Shown here one piece after another: positions 32,669 through 45,869 of a stretch of 64,000 nt of DNA. Origin of the DNA: Moniliella sp. 'wahieum' (taxonomy: Eukaryota > Basidiomycota > Moniliellomycetes > Moniliellales > Moniliellaceae); assembly GCA_003971905.1 (NCBI GenBank), contig RSEE01000033.1, positions 15,001 to 79,000 on the forward strand, in the 5' to 3' direction. Within the stretch, counting starts at the first letter, position 1; each line of letters begins with the position of its first letter. The notes under the pieces are model-generated. The model was not told the DNA's origin. It worked only from the letters and a program-made list of their open reading frames with translations, and did no database searches. A program made the position numbers and the translations under genes.

Positions 32669-35112
32669 ATGGCCAAGGCCGGTCCGCAAGCGCGCCATGC
32701 CAAGCGCACCCGCCCTGCGTCCGAGATGAGCGCCCCCCGCCCCACCGACACGCCGGGCGGCAGCACCGACGATGCCTCGGGCGCTTCCCTGCTCACGCCT
32801 TCAGTCCCGACGCCCGCTTCTTTGCCGCCCTCAGCCCCGCCGCGGGCAAGGACCGTCTTCGCGTCTGGAGTGTCACCTCCGCGCCCCCCGCCGGCACCGC
32901 AGACTCCAACCCGGCCTTTGCCCAAGCGCTGGCAGATGTGGTGGTGCCCGATGCGCAGACGTCGATCTTGACCTGGGTGCAAGTGCCTGGGTCGAGTGCA
33001 ACAGCTGCCAAGGGCAAAACTGCCAAACCGCCCTCGGACCCGGCACCTTCTTTTCAACTGGCCCTAGGTACGTTGGATGGGCGCGTGCTGCTGTTTGACC
33101 CTACCCATGGCGCCTTTACTCGGGTCCTCTCCGATGCCCAGTTCAGTCCCTCGGCAGCGGGGATTGCCAGTGCGACGGGTGAACGTAAGGTGAACGACAT
33201 TTCTGCCCACGGAAACATGCTGTATGTCGCATCCGCCGACGGGCTGGTGCGGTGGTACACCCTTGATGGCGCCAGTGCAGGAAGCGTGTCGCCGACCAAG
33301 CGGCTTCTTCCTAGCCAGGCGCTGCGGCCCCAGGTAGTGGGCGCTAGCAAAGCTGGTCTGGTCGTAGCCGAACACGAACTGCATCTCTACGCTTCTTCGT
33401 CGCTCAATGCGGCCGACGCGGTTCAAGGCGTGGTGCGCAACCTGTCGCCCTTGATCACCTATACCGGCCATTCGACGCCCGTCACGCACATTTGCTGGCT
33501 GGGACCCCATCGCTTCCTCACGGCGGCCCAGGATGACCGGACGGTGTACGTGTGGGACGTGCCGCAAGGCCAATCGCCCGCCTTCGGCGGTGTACCCCAG
33601 GGAATCATCACGTTGGATGCACCGGTCCGCGCGCTGGTCCCCGCTGGAACCGACCCCCAGGGCGGGAGGAGGGTGGTCATTGTCGACACGGCCGGCTTGG
33701 CCTCGGTCTACCTTGTCCCCGTTTCGCTCGACAAGAAGGCAGAGCAGCCGACGCGCCGACGCAAGTCCAAGGGGGGTGCGGTGGTGTCGCTGCGTCCTGT
33801 GTCCAACGTACGCGTTGTCACCGCTTCTACGGGCAACGGCAACGTCCTGCCCATCCTCAATGTCGGGCCAGACCCATCTACCCACGGCTTCCGCATGGTC
33901 GCTACCCTTGCCCGGATGGTGCGCGGTGCCAAGTTGGCTCTCGACACGGTTCTTTCCATTCAGGCGACAAGGAGGCCGTGTTCGTTCCTACGGTCGAGGT
34001 GGTGCGCACCAAGGAGGTGCTCGCCGAGACGGGAGGCGAAGCGGCTACCCCCAATCTGGGTCGGTTTGCTCCCAAGGGCGAAACCCTTCAGCTGGCCCCC
34101 GAACCCAAAACCAAAAAAGCCAAATCGGGCGCGACCGAGACAGTGGCCGCTGTGGGATCGTCAACGGGCGCGCCTTTGACGGAACTCGGTATCACCAATC
34201 TCCCCCACCTCGGCAGAGGTGGTGGACACGCATGCAAATGTGGAAACATTGGACGAACCTTCGTTGGCAGCGCGTCTGCAGGGGCTTGAGATGCCCCAAG
34301 CTGCCGAAAAGGACCGCACTACCGCCTCGCGTGGCTTGGGGCAATTTGATGGGGCCGGCGTGGCCCAGGCGTTAACCCAGGCGCTGCACAGCCAAGACCA
34401 AGCGCTGACGACGGAGCTTCTTGTGGCCAAGGTCAGTGCATCGGCGCTGCAGGCCTCCGTGGCGCGCTTAGCAGGTCCCCTGGCTGTGCGGCTGCTCGAG
34501 TGCTGTTTGGATCGGTTGGAGGTGAGCGGCACGCGGCTCAACTCGGGGCGAACCAATCGCTTGGTGTCTTGGATTCGTGCCGTCTTGGTCGCTCACTCGG
34601 GCTACCTGATGAGTCTGCCCAGTCTCCTTCCACGCTTGTTCCAAGTGCATGCTGCGCTGTCGGGTCGGATTGCGCACCGCGATCGTCTCCTCAAGCTCCA
34701 GGGGCGTCTCGAGCTCGTCTTGGCCCAGATCGACACCAAGGCCGAACATGCCCCGCATCTTCAAATCCCTGGCGTGAGCCAAGACCGCAACGGACCGCGT
34801 GTGTGGCGTGTCGGAAGGGGATGTATGGATCGAGCCCGAGGAGGTGGTGGACGAAGGGGAGGAGGTGGGCGAAGTGGACGATATCGTGCCAGAAGACGAG
34901 TCGGACGAATCGGACGACGATCTGGATTTGGACTCGGACGACGTGGAGATGGAGGATGAGTCCGACCCAGATGGCCATTCCGATGCGTGGAGAGCAGTGA
35001 CGACGACCTACCCGATTCCGACGACGAAGGGCCGGCCAAGTCCCCCTTCGCCCGGCGGAAACCTACTGCTCCTCGGTCGCCGGCCGAGGACGATTCGTCC
35101 GACGAGGATTAA
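32669..35112 (+). CDS. UTP5: U3 snoRNP / t-UTP protein Utp5 (WDR43)
   Basis: A component of the t-UTP complex in the nucleolus, needed for rDNA transcription and early 18S processing. The ATG at 32669 has good context (GCCATGG). A WD40-type region runs through HAFSPDARFFAALSP, DRLRVWSV, YTGHSTPVTHICWLG and DDRTVYVWDV. The Utp12 domain follows (ASALQASVARLAGPLAVRLL; LVSWIRAVLVAHSGYL; PRLFQVHAALSGR). The tail is strongly acidic (DESDESDDDLDLDSDD) and ends DDSSDED before TAA. Frame corrections are needed near 32800, 33955, 34210 and 34790-35000. No intron was seen. Confidence 0.88.
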
Positions 35113-36522
35113 ATACACCTCGTTCCACTCGCGCATTAATCCATGGTGGCCCACTCTTTTGTGTCGTATGGACGGTACTGGCCAGTATCCATAGCACTCG
35201 CTCATCATGCCTCGCATTCAGCCCGAGGTGCCGCTTCGCCGTAGTGACCGACTTGGCTGCAGTCGTTCGTGGGAGTATGGGGTCCAGATGCTGCATCAAA
35301 ACATCGTAGGAGGCCATGCGGCCGGGCTACTATAGGTTGCGCTCGAGTGTGGGACCTGCCCCATCTGAGCTATACTAATGAGATGGTTGCACGGTGAGGC
35401 GGGCAGGGGAAAGGCGGCTGGTCACTGCTTTGAATATGCGTCCTACCTTTTGCACTCGACCGCTTTGCCGGGGCCCCTATTATCTGGACCGCACCCCGAC
35501 TAAGAGTTATTTGTGAAGTGTGGTCATGAATCCCCGTTGCCGTCACCCATACCAGATGATAACCACAAATGTACCCCCCATCCCTACTAGTAGTAGGCCA
35601 AGAGTGATAGCATTCGCATCGAGACGTAAGTCGTGTGGTTTTCGACACTCAAGAGCGTTGTGCATGGCGAAGCCCTTTGTGCCTGCCGAAAAGGCGGCTA
35701 TCAATGCGTGTGAGTCTGTCTGCTGTGAACTGAACCTGACTGTCCTGGTAGAAACTGTCGCTCAAGCTGCGCTTTGGTGATGACTTGAGACAACGACGAA
35801 GAAGGACAGTTCGAGAACAACCCAACTGCCCCCCCGCTCTTCGGTTTGCCAGCGCACGCGTGTCATCGTAGATGTGCTCGACGAGAATGGTGCTGTTACG
35901 AGCTGGCGGTCGGGAAGATCGGTGCTGACGCGCTGACGACGGCCCATTCGGTTGGCCCGTTAGTACTAACACCCATCCAAGCCGCCGGATGTCGATCTGG
36001 CGATGGATAGGCTATGGAATGAAGAGATGTGGGGGGACGAAGACGACCTCCTTCCTCTCGGGCGTAGGCCCCGACAGAGAGGAGTCATCGTCCTCATTTG
36101 TTCGCCACGCCGTTCAAGCTGAACGCTGCGTGCTGGCTGCATGTCATGGGCTGCTGCCGTGGGCGTTGGCGAGGGCTGACATGGACACCTGAATCCAGTG
36201 ACGCGACGCCGCTTGTGACCGCCGTTTGTCGTGGCTGATTGCGTCGACGATCGCTGAGCGAGCGGTGGTGGTGGGTGATCGATGATGCACGCGGACGCAC
36301 ATGCGGCCGAGCCCCCGCCGCGCCGCACACTGCCCCCGCGCCAGACGGACGCGGGACAGCATGCGAGGGCGGTGCCCGGGCAGTGTTGGGCAGCCGCACA
36401 CCCGCCCCGTGCGGAGCGGCGGCTGGTAGGCCCGTGCTGGGGTCTCCGCGCCAGCGCTTCTTAAAAGAGGCCTCGCAACCGCGGCCACACGGCCTGGTCC
36501 CCCAACCACCCCCATCCTGACC
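35113..36522. other. Intergenic, no gene seen
   Basis: About 1.4 kb between UTP5 and G6PD. Short frames only. The last 250 bp is very GC-rich and probably the G6PD promoter. Confidence 0.5.
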
Positions 36523-38159
36523 ATGTCCAACACCCCCGGAGACACCAAGCTGGCCAGTGAGGTCGTCATTGTCGTCCTTGGCGCGTCGGGCGACCTGGCG
36601 CGCAAGAAGACCTTCCCTGCGCTCTTCAACCTCTTCCGCATGGGCCTTCTGCCTCACAACACGAGCATCATTGGTTATGCTCGAAGCAAGATGGACCACA
36701 AGACCTTCCACGACCGCGTTGTCGGCCACCTGAGCGACATTGACTCGCCAGAAGGCAAGAAGGCTCTCGACTCATTCCTCCCCATGGTTTCGTACGAAGC
36801 TGGCTCGTACGACGACCCGGCTGCGTTTGAAGCGCTGGAGGCTTCGATTGAGAAGATTGAGGAGCAGCGCAGTGTGGCCAAGAAAGGCTCTCACCGTCTC
36901 TTTTACATGGCATTGCCGCCGAGTGTGTTCATCAAGGTGGCCAAGCACCTCAAGCAGTCGTGCTACTCACCAACGGGATCGAACCGTATCATTATCGAGA
37001 AGCCGTTTGGCAAGGATCTCGAGTCGTGCCGTGAGATGCTCGATGCGCTGAAACCGGTTTGGCGCGAGGATGAGACGTTCCGTATGTGTCCCTTCCCGCA
37101 CCTGTTCAGCAATTCCTTCCATATCATGTGAACTAACACTAACGCCACATCTGCTCCAGGCATTGACCATTACCTTGGCAAGGAGATGGTGAAAAATCTT
37201 TTGACAGTTCGCTTTGCTAATCCGGTGATCGAGGCTACGCTAAACAACAAGTACGTTTCCAACGTGCAGATCACCTTCAAGGAGCCCTTTGGCACGGAGG
37301 GCCGTGGAGGCTACTTTGATGAGTTTGGCATCATCCGTGACATTGAGCAGAACCATCTGTCGCAAGTCCTCTCGCTTTTGCTATGGAGCAGCCTACCTCG
37401 CTAGATGCCGAGGCCATCCGGGACGCCAAGGTTACCGTGCTGAAGGACATTCGGCCCATCACCAAGGAAGATACTCTGATTGGCCAATACGCCGCTGCCA
37501 ATGGCAAGCCGGGCTACAAGGACGACGACACGGTCCCCAATGACAGCAACTGCCCCACGTTTGCCGCTCTGGCAATGTGGGTGGAGAGTGAGCGCTGGAA
37601 AGGGGTTCCCTTTATCCTCAAGGCAGGAAAGGCGCTGAACGAGGCCAAGGTGGAGATTCGCGTGCAGTTCAAGGATACACCCAGCAACATTTTTGCCTCG
37701 GAGTGCGGTGAAATTATGCGCAACGAGCTGGTCCTGCGGATCCAGCCGGGCGAGGCGGTGTACGTCAAGGTGAATGCCAAGTCGCCTGGTTTGACGTACG
37801 ATGTGGTGAATGCGGAGCTGGATTTGACGTACAAGGACCGGTTCAGCGGTGCGCGGATCCCCGAGGCGTACGAGACGCTGATCTACGATGCGCTGGTGGG
37901 TGACCACAGCAACTTTGTGCGTGACGACGAACTGATTGCCAGCTGGTCCGTCTTTACCCCGATCCTCCATGCCATTGACCGAGGCGAGCTGAAGCCGGAG
38001 GAGTACCCGTACGGCTCGCGGGGGCCGGCAAGTTTGAACGACTGGATCGCCAAGTACGGGTTCAAGTACGAGAACCAGAACTATGCGTGGCCCAAGACGG
38101 ATGTGGGCCGCCACCGCCGTACATCGTCGGCGGCGTCGCACCACCGGCCCGCGTTTTGA
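36523..38159 (+). CDS. ZWF1: Glucose-6-phosphate 1-dehydrogenase
   Basis: First enzyme of the oxidative pentose phosphate pathway; makes cytosolic NADPH. The ATG at 36523 opens [18 protein letters not shown] fold [10 protein letters not shown], then [10 protein letters not shown], the catalytic RIDHYLGKE spanning the intron join, [23 protein letters not shown] and [15 protein letters not shown]. The intron 37082-37159 (GTATGT, branch CTAAC) joins in phase. One base is missing near 37380 between QVLSLL and [12 protein letters not shown]; both sides are fully conserved, so this is probably an assembly error. Length of about 520 aa is normal. Confidence 0.95.
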
Positions 38160-38635
38160 TGAAGGGCTGATATATGTATACTGCTAGTGTTGCGGCGCGC
38201 TCCATGCGGCCGCAGGTATTGCAATGCGTGCTATATATACGAACGCGTCTGGACATAGGGGGACGCGCTACTAGTAGCGAGAGAGGCACGCAAGCGGTCA
38301 CTACAGACAAAGCCATCGAAGCTGCACGGCCCCCCCGGCGCAGCGCCAGCGACGCGGCTCAGCCGCACAGGGCCAGTCCCTCGGGCTGCGGCGCGAGCAC
38401 CAGGCGGCGGCACCACCCCACTGTGGCTGCGGTGTGACACGTGAGGCCGCAGTGGCTGCCCCTGTGCTGCCGTCTCTTTGGGCCCAGCATAGCACCGCCC
38501 TCTGGTGCGCTTTCTTCAACTTTCAGCGCGGCGCTCACCCATCCTGCTGGCCCCCCAGGCCGTCGCCAACGCCGGCCCACGCCATCCCGCCGGGCCCTCC
38601 CTCCACCTTCGCCCCCGCCCCCCCCCTCTCGCCCC
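38160..38635. other. Intergenic, RAB4 promoter region
   Basis: AT-richer at first (TATATATA near 38231), then C-rich toward the RAB4 start. No gene seen. Confidence 0.5.
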
Positions 38636-39610
38636 ATGAGTTCCATCCGCCGCCGCCCCCCCCCGGCGGCATTGCGCCCTCCACCGCCGCAGCCGCCGTC
38701 GCAGCCACCACGCCGACCGCGCCATCGCAGCCCGTGCGCGGTGAGCCTGCCGCTACGCCCCGCGGCGAGGCCGTCGCTCTGGGGGGCCCGCAGTCGAACG
38801 CAGCAGGCGCCTATGACTTGCTCTTCAAACTGATCATTGTCGGCGAGTCCGGGACGGGTAAGAGCTGTCTGCTGCACACGTTTGTGCACAACGCCTTTCG
38901 CGCGCGTGTCCAGCATACTGTGGGCGTTGAGTTTGCCAGCAAGCTCATCCCCATCTCGCTCAACTCCCGTGGCTCTGGCGCAGGGGGCAAGACCAAGATT
39001 GTCAAATTGCAAATGTGGGACACGGCTGGGCAGGAACGATTCCGTGCTGTTACGCGTTCCTACTTTCGTGGCGCTGCCGGCGCCTTGTTGGTGTACGACT
39101 TGACGCGGCGCGCTACGTTTGACCACCTGGACCGCTGGCTCACTTCGATCCGCGAGCTGGCCAGCCCCAATGCGGTGATTGTCTTGGTGGGCAACAAGCT
39201 GGACCAAGATGCTCGAGATCGGCGAGAAGTTCCCTTTCTCGAGGCGGCCGAGTGGGCGGATGAACATGGGCTCTTGTTTCTCGAAACGTCGGCGCTATCT
39301 GGCGAAAACGTCGACACGCCCTTTTCGTATGCTGCCCACGCCATTCTCCACCAAATCGAGACGGGTGTTGCAGACCCGGCGGCTCCCGGGTCAGGGATCG
39401 CCTACGGCGAACGCGGGCGGAGCCGCTCTTTGGCGTCCCGCTGGTCCTTGGGATGGTGGGGAGCAGCTCGGCAGCCAACGAAGAAGGGTTGGACGACGAC
39501 GATGCCTCGGGTCCCACCCCCTCGGCCCTCGGAGCTGGGCTTGGACCTCGATGGGGTATCTCTCGCCTCGTCGGGGGCGGAGACGCGCGCGTTCAGGCTG
39601 CTGCTCTTGA
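38636..39610 (+). CDS. RAB4: Rab4-family small GTPase
   Basis: Regulates fast recycling from early endosomes. G1 GESGTGKS, switch [12 protein letters not shown]3 WDTAGQERF followed by [19 protein letters not shown]4 NKLD and G5 ETSALSGEN. The pair HTVGVEF and PGSGIAYGE is characteristic of Rab4 rather than Rab2, Rab11 or Rab14. It lacks an intron and has a Pro/Ala-rich N-terminal extension of about 60 residues. The ATG at 38636 ([10 protein letters not shown]) is in frame only if the following C9 run is miscounted. The frame at the C-terminus giving GCCS and stop at 39610 supplies the two cysteines for prenylation; it also needs a frame change near 39440-39590. Confidence 0.87.
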
Positions 39611-40613
39611 TATTCTGGTTCCGGATACCCTTCCCGTTTCGTTCCTGCTGCTGTTGTATACCCCGCCTCCCATCCACTGCCCTATTACCCCCTGCCCTCG
39701 GACTCTGGTAAACAAAAAACACACCTCACTCTGATATCTTATCTGGAAATTGCCTGTCGCCCTCTTTTCCGTATCCAGAAATCAGCACCTGCCCGATGCT
39801 CATCGCCCTCGTTCGTTACATATGCTCTGTCGCTCCCTCGCACGAAACCTGCCTCCCGCGTTGGGTTATGGGTCAAGGGTTCTGGGTTCGCTGCCACGGG
39901 CCATGTCGACTGAGAATCGATAATGCTCGTTTTCTTCCACTAGAGTTTATCCCCCTCCTAAGCTGGCAGAGGCGCTAGCGCGAAAGCAGACAGCAAAGAA
40001 GGGAGATGGTGTGCGCCGCTGGCCGCTTGATCTAGATGGCTGTCGGCAGGGGCAACCAGGGTCTGGCTTCGTGGGATGAACGATCGATGAACGTTGAACG
40101 CACCCGGCACTGGTGGCGGTGGGGAGGATGCCGATCATGAATCAATCCGGCCGCGCCCCATCGTGGGCAACCGGCGACCGCGCCTTGCTGGTCCAACCGA
40201 GCGGATGCGCACCCTGGCGCACCACTCCCGATGTCGGGCCATGACCGTGACCGCCCCTGAGGCCTGAGGCGGCCTAAGCTCCTCAGGACCGCCCACGTCC
40301 GCCCATGTCCGCTCATATCCGTCCATGTCCGTCCTTGTCCGTCTCGAAGTCGGATATGATCACCGATCATGGAGATCATCAACGATCGCCTTGAACCACG
40401 GCAGGCAGGCGGCCACTGCAGCAGACTGCCCCATGCGCTGATATCACGCGTGGCCTGGCTGCAAATATAAAACAGTGGCGTGCGGCAGTGCGGTTCAGAG
40501 TCTGGACAGCCTGGCCGCCTCTCCTGCTGCTCCTTCTCCTTCTCCTCCTCTTCCTCCTCCTCTTCCTCCTCCTCCGCTGTTCGTCCTGCCGCAAGCCACC
40601 CCCACTCTCCGCC
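39611..40613. other. Intergenic, with short tandem repeats
   Basis: Contains a GTCCGCCCATGTCC-type decamer tract (about 40293-40350) and a pyrimidine CCTCTT tract (about 40530-40575) just upstream of the next ATG. No gene seen. Confidence 0.55.
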
Positions 40614-42204
40614 ATGACGGTGGCCGATCTTTCTTCCCCCGCCAGCCCGCTTGAGAGGCCTGACACCCACGACACCAAACTTGATGAAGGGCGCCCCATC
40701 CAAGACGGCGCCGACGAAGACGCCCCTGGTCCAGAGCCCGAAAGCGCCGGCGCCACCGGCGAGGGCAGCGTGCTCCAGTTCAAGTCCCACTCCCTCACCG
40801 ATCCGCGTATCCGGCCCATGATCCACGGGTTGTTCAAGGGCGTGGCCCCCATGCTCTTTGTCCTGTGTGTGCCATTGATCTGGGGGCTGTTTCCCATCTA
40901 TGTACGTGCCCCGTCCCTGCGCGCTGTGGCCGGTCGGTCAGCTGACCTTTGGGCAGTGGGGCTCACTGTACAAACTCACGCCTCGGCGCTTGCCCGCGTG
41001 GGTGGTCAATGGCGACCCCGATGGTGTGGTGGGGCAATCGTTGGAACGCGGTCTGCTGGCCAGCGACAACCCTTCGAACCCGATGCGACTCCACTGGTAC
41101 TCCCAGCCGGCCAGCAAGTACCCAATCCCCGCCATTGAGCACACGATTGTCCGCAGCTTTGAGGCGTGGGTCATTGTTCGAGTCGCACCCAACGCCACCG
41201 CCCAACTGCTTCAGGCACGCGCCGCCGGCGACACCACCTGGGACCCAAGCAGTCTGGTCACCATCTACTTCGCCTCGTCCCGTAACTTTAACGCGGCCGC
41301 CACCTACATCAGCGAGCCCACCACTGCCCTTGTCGAAGGCATCCTCCGACAAGTCAATCCATCCTTAACGCGCTCCTGGTTGAACCAGGTGGTCAGTGGC
41401 AACAATGCCTCCACACTTCTCGCTGCCGCGCAAGCCGTCCCTCAGGCAATCGCCCAACCTATCTGGTACTCTGTCCAGGACCTTCGCCCATTTGACCAGA
41501 GCGTCACCGTCGCTACCACCTTTGTTGGGCTCATCTACTCGGCCATCTTGACGTTCAACCTAACCATGGCATTGTATATGATGCGGCAAAGACTGCAAGT
41601 CTATCTTACCCCCGGCTCACTCTTGCTTCTCCGCTTCGCGGTACCAATTGTTGTCTATCTACCCATCTCGCTTATGTTCTCCATGATCAACCTTCCGTTC
41701 AAGGTCAAGTTCTCCAACATTGGGCCCAACAATGCTGCCGGCTTCTTTGCTTTCTTTTCAGCCACCTATACCGGCTTCCTCGTACTGGGCTTTTGGATTG
41801 AAGGGCTCATCTCTCTTCTCACCCCACGGTTTATTACGCTTGGGCTGGTTTTTGTCATCTGCACCGGGGTAGCGGGGTCAAATTACCCTATCGAGATGCT
41901 CAACTCGTTCTGTACGTTTTCGCCCCTCGGACTTGCGACGTGCCTACCAAAAGTACTAACCTTGTTTTTTTTCTGCTTTTGCTCAGACAAATGGGAATAC
42001 GCCATGCCATTCTACAACATGAAGGCCATCTTTACAACCATTATCTTTGATGTCGGGAAAAGGATCGACATCCTGAAATACTTTGGTATTCTCTGGGCCT
42101 TTTTGGCCGTTCTGTTCCTCACGTTTCCTCTCTGGGTTCTGCACGAACAACGGACGGCAGTCAAGGCGGCTGGTGGTCCCGTCGGAAAACGATGGCCTCT
42201 GTGA
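40614..42204 (+). CDS. SNG1-family (DUF3533) membrane protein
   Basis: Multi-pass membrane protein of the fungal SNG1 family, whose yeast member gives nitrosoguanidine resistance and is linked to plasma-membrane lipid asymmetry. The ATG at 40614 opens MTVADLSSPASPLERP. The first helix, VAPMLFVLCVPLIWGLFPIY, is followed by a 40-nt intron (40902-40941, GTACGT) joining to LTFGQWGSLYKL in phase. A large lumenal or extracellular loop carries the family text (WLNQVVSGNNAS). At least four more helices follow, then a second intron (41912-41986, GTACGT, branch CTAAC) joining NSF to YKWEYAMPFYNM, and a last helix. No frame correction is needed. About 490 aa. Confidence 0.85.
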
Positions 42205-45200
42205 CAAGGCTCAAATTATCTCTATTTCCTGTCCGCGTTCCCCCTTGATCCGATATTATGGAGGCTGGTGGGTTAACTCATCACGAGCGAATCTACTGGT
42301 GATGCCGTGGTGCAGTCTACACTGCGTCGCGCGCGTGACCCACCGCACCACCTATTTTCTCCGGCGCCCCTCCAGGCAGCCGGCCGCATCTGCGAATACC
42401 TCTTTGTTTTCTTGCTTGCTTTTTCTTGCTTTGGATGAACCGCTTTTTCCCTGTAACGGCTGCTCCTAAGATCTTCATGAACCCAATGTATCGTTACGTT
42501 TGTCCTGCCCATATTCCGTGTGCCTGTAGTGAGGGAATCCAGCAGTACTCAGGTACTGCCGCCCATACGTCAAACCTGAGACTGAGACCTGAGAATACAT
42601 GAGAGAGAGTCCTCATCACTCATAGTGGGAACAGCAGCTGGGCCAAAAAGATTAGTCTGACACTTGTTGTACCGCAAGAAAGCGACATCAAGATTATAAT
42701 CGTTGGAGCGCAAAACAATATGTTGCTCTCCCACACGTTTAGTACTCTCCCCAACGATAACCCTATAAGGGAAATGAAAATCTCACCTCTCGTACTCTCG
42801 AATCTCCTCTTACCCGTCGCAGCCCATATCCATTTTTGGGTGTTGCCCTTGGCCTTGTTCTTCGTGCCTCACACCGACCAAGTCCCATGCCGTGCCTTCC
42901 CGTGCCTCTCGGGAATGCCATAGGCCCTGTGGTCCTCTTGGTTATACGATTTTTTGCAACGCTGACTCCCTGTTTTGGATGTCGAGAGGATGGCGTTTGT
43001 CTATTAGCTGGAGTCGTGCCCGCATCAGCGCGCCCCCACCGATCAGCACCGTGCTCTTCCCCGCGCGCGCGAGTTTTTCCTTGACTCTTTCGCTCGAGTT
43101 ACTTGTCTCCTTGCGAGCGCCACACTGCACGCGTTTTGGTCAAAACTTCGCAACCTCTCTCTCAGTCCTTAGTAGCGACGCTCAACATCAATTTTTGTTG
43201 TTGCCGTCGGATTGGCCCTCTATCTTGAAGACTGGGCGTCGTATGGGGTACTCTGTTGCACCCATGGCACAAAAACAACTCAGTAATACGACATGTGACA
43301 AGCGTTTCTTCGCCCATCATCATATGATCGCGTCTATAGTAATTAACTCAACATGTTGCCATTGCTATCATTAATCTCGCGTACACCCTTCTCCCGCCTC
43401 TCCGTACGACGAGTCTCTCGAGTCTCGAGCCCGATGCTGGCCAGAGACATACGCATATACGATGAGCGCAACCCCCACATATTGTTGCCTCCTGTGGTCG
43501 ATGATGAGACAGATGGCCGAGAGAGCAGCGGCCACACCGGCTATCGCCGCCAACGTTTCCCCCGCTAGTCGCCGCTTCGATGGCAAAACCCCGTCTGCAT
43601 CACTTACACTACCGTCATACGCGTCACGGAGTATCTCGGGTCACCCTGTCACACCAGATCACACACACTGGTTACGTCGGCACAGCACTAATAGCACTGT
43701 ATACTAGCCTCCTGTAGCGACAAGCACAAGTAACTGGTAACTGTGGGAACTGGGAACCTGTAACCGTAACCGGTAGCGGGGGCAGCCATCATGATGCAGG
43801 GTAGCCGGTAGCCTAGGACGTGCTAATAGCTAGCCACTTGTAACTCTGTTATAGTAGAATCGAACACGTGCTTTGGGGACAATTGCACACGTTTTTGGAT
43901 GAATGCCACACAACAACAGGTTTTTTGTAACCGCCTTCTACAGCCTCTGCAGTGAGATCCGTGGTCTATCTTATTGAAAACGATCATTGACGGTATCGAT
44001 GTGTGTCTCATGTGATGCGTTGCCGCGACGGCCAAACGGATCCCGGCTGTTAGGAAAAGCTACCGGCGTGTTGGAGCGAGAGCAGGCACATCTGGCAATC
44101 AGGAGGACACGATGGTCTCTCGATCCATCATTCCCTACATGTGAAAGACTATCAGATCTATTCTATCCGCAAGTCAGCCGTCGTCGATATTGGGCGGATT
44201 CCCTCTGGAAAGATAGAGCTCTTTGTGCTTGTAACAGAGAGGCCGCATCCTGCGGACGTCAGTATATTTGTCTCCTATCGGCAAGCGATACTTTCATCAC
44301 CCCCGCGGCGAACATGTCACACCAGTCAATCTATTCAAGAAGCATGCTTCAACAGCTGCCGGCTTTAAGTTGCTTCCGGCCGAGAAGTCTCTGGCGGGGA
44401 TTGGATTGGCGAGCGACAGACACCTGAAAGTTGCGTGAACGTTGAACGTTGAACGTCGTTGAACTTCAAGCTTCAATGTTGACGTCGAACGCGCCGAACT
44501 TCCTATATAGCCACACGGTGTGACATTGAGAGAAGAGAGGGGATGCGCAACACTTGCCATCCCGCGCGGCTACAATGTCAATAAAAACGTTTTCCTCATG
44601 ACAGTGTCCATGACAGTGTCCATGACAGCTTCAGCGCATGGGCAAAGTATGCGGTTTGGAGAACACACATGCAACTCATTCACTACCCCGTGCACTATGC
44701 AACCCTTTTACTGCGCACTGATGGCTTGTCTGTCTATAGTCTGTGAGGCTATTGGCAGAGGGCTATATTACCCCAGCTGTGAATGACACTGGAGCATGCG
44801 ACCGTGCCACATGACTGCATGTGACTGTCGTGACGGGGTCACAGGCCGAGTCCGAGTGACGCGGTGGCGCCCAGCGTGATCGAGGTTCGATTATCACCGG
44901 GGCCGGGATGGCCAAGGTAGGCCGCCAAGATCGCTAGCACTACCAGTCACCTAGTCACCTAGTCACCTAGTCACCTCGGCACTCGGTTCCCAAAGAACAT
45001 GCACATGACGCGATGGCTCGATGGCGCCCTCAGCGTGGCTGGTGGCCGTATCACGGATGCATAGCAAGTGATGTTGGTGATAGTCCTATCCGATCTCGAG
45101 GGCATGTGGCGAAGAGTTGTAGGCCGTAAGGCGCAACGCGTAAGGCCGATGCTAAGGCCTATAACGAAGGTATTTTCCCGGGCCATCAGTACCGGGCCTC

Positions 45201-45549
45201 ATGCTAAAAAGAGAGGATTCGGCTCAGCAGTGGTTGGGGGCTAGAAGGTGGTGGATTGCCTGCGTCCCATGGTTGTGCGTTATGCCCATGGCTGAGAAAG
45301 CGCTGAGCCTCAGCCCTATGGCGGCGCCCCCCCCCCACCCCCCCGGGCACCGAGAGCGTGGCCAGGGCGTGGCCCTGCGTGGCCACAGGAGAACAGAGAT
45401 CGAGAATTGCCAAACACGCTCAAATGTAGTGTGAGACACCTCTCAGATCGGACAGGAGACGTGTCACGTGATACTGTGCTTGCGGCCATAGCAAGCCAGC
45501 CTTTGGCGGGAGGGTTCTCTGATCGAGCGGGGATGTTGGACAGCAGACC
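42205..45549. other. Long intergenic region, no gene recognised
   Basis: About 3.3 kb, more AT-rich than the genes. Holds several small tandem arrays: GTAACTG-like units near 43730-43775, AACGTTG units near 44440-44456, GACAGTGTCCAT units near 44599-44628 and CACCTAGT units near 44945-44976. Frames are short and overlapping. Confidence 0.55.
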
Positions 45550-45557
45550 TATATATA
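45550..45557 (+). promoter_or_regulatory. TATA-like box upstream of response regulator
   Basis: TATATATA lies 313 bp before the ATG at 45870 and is followed by a long C/T-rich leader. Function is inferred from position only. Confidence 0.35.
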
Positions 45558-45869
45558 CGCCCCCCCCCGAAGAGGGCAGCTTCCGCTTCGAACGTGCCCT
45601 TCCCCCTCCTCCCCCACTGTCTCCTCCCCCTCGGCACAGCCACGCGCCACATCCCACAACAACGCACATACCCTACTCTTCTGTTATAAGATACACTGCA
45701 CTGTGGTTTCCAGCCGCGGCTGGTCTCAACCCCCTTCAACAGCTTTGGACTTCTGCTTTCATCGACGATCGCCTCATCCCTCTCTCCCAGCCCCTTCTCG
45801 CATACATTATTTGCCACCAGCATTTGCCATCACACGCGTCATCAGCACGGCCAGCATTAGAATTGGACT

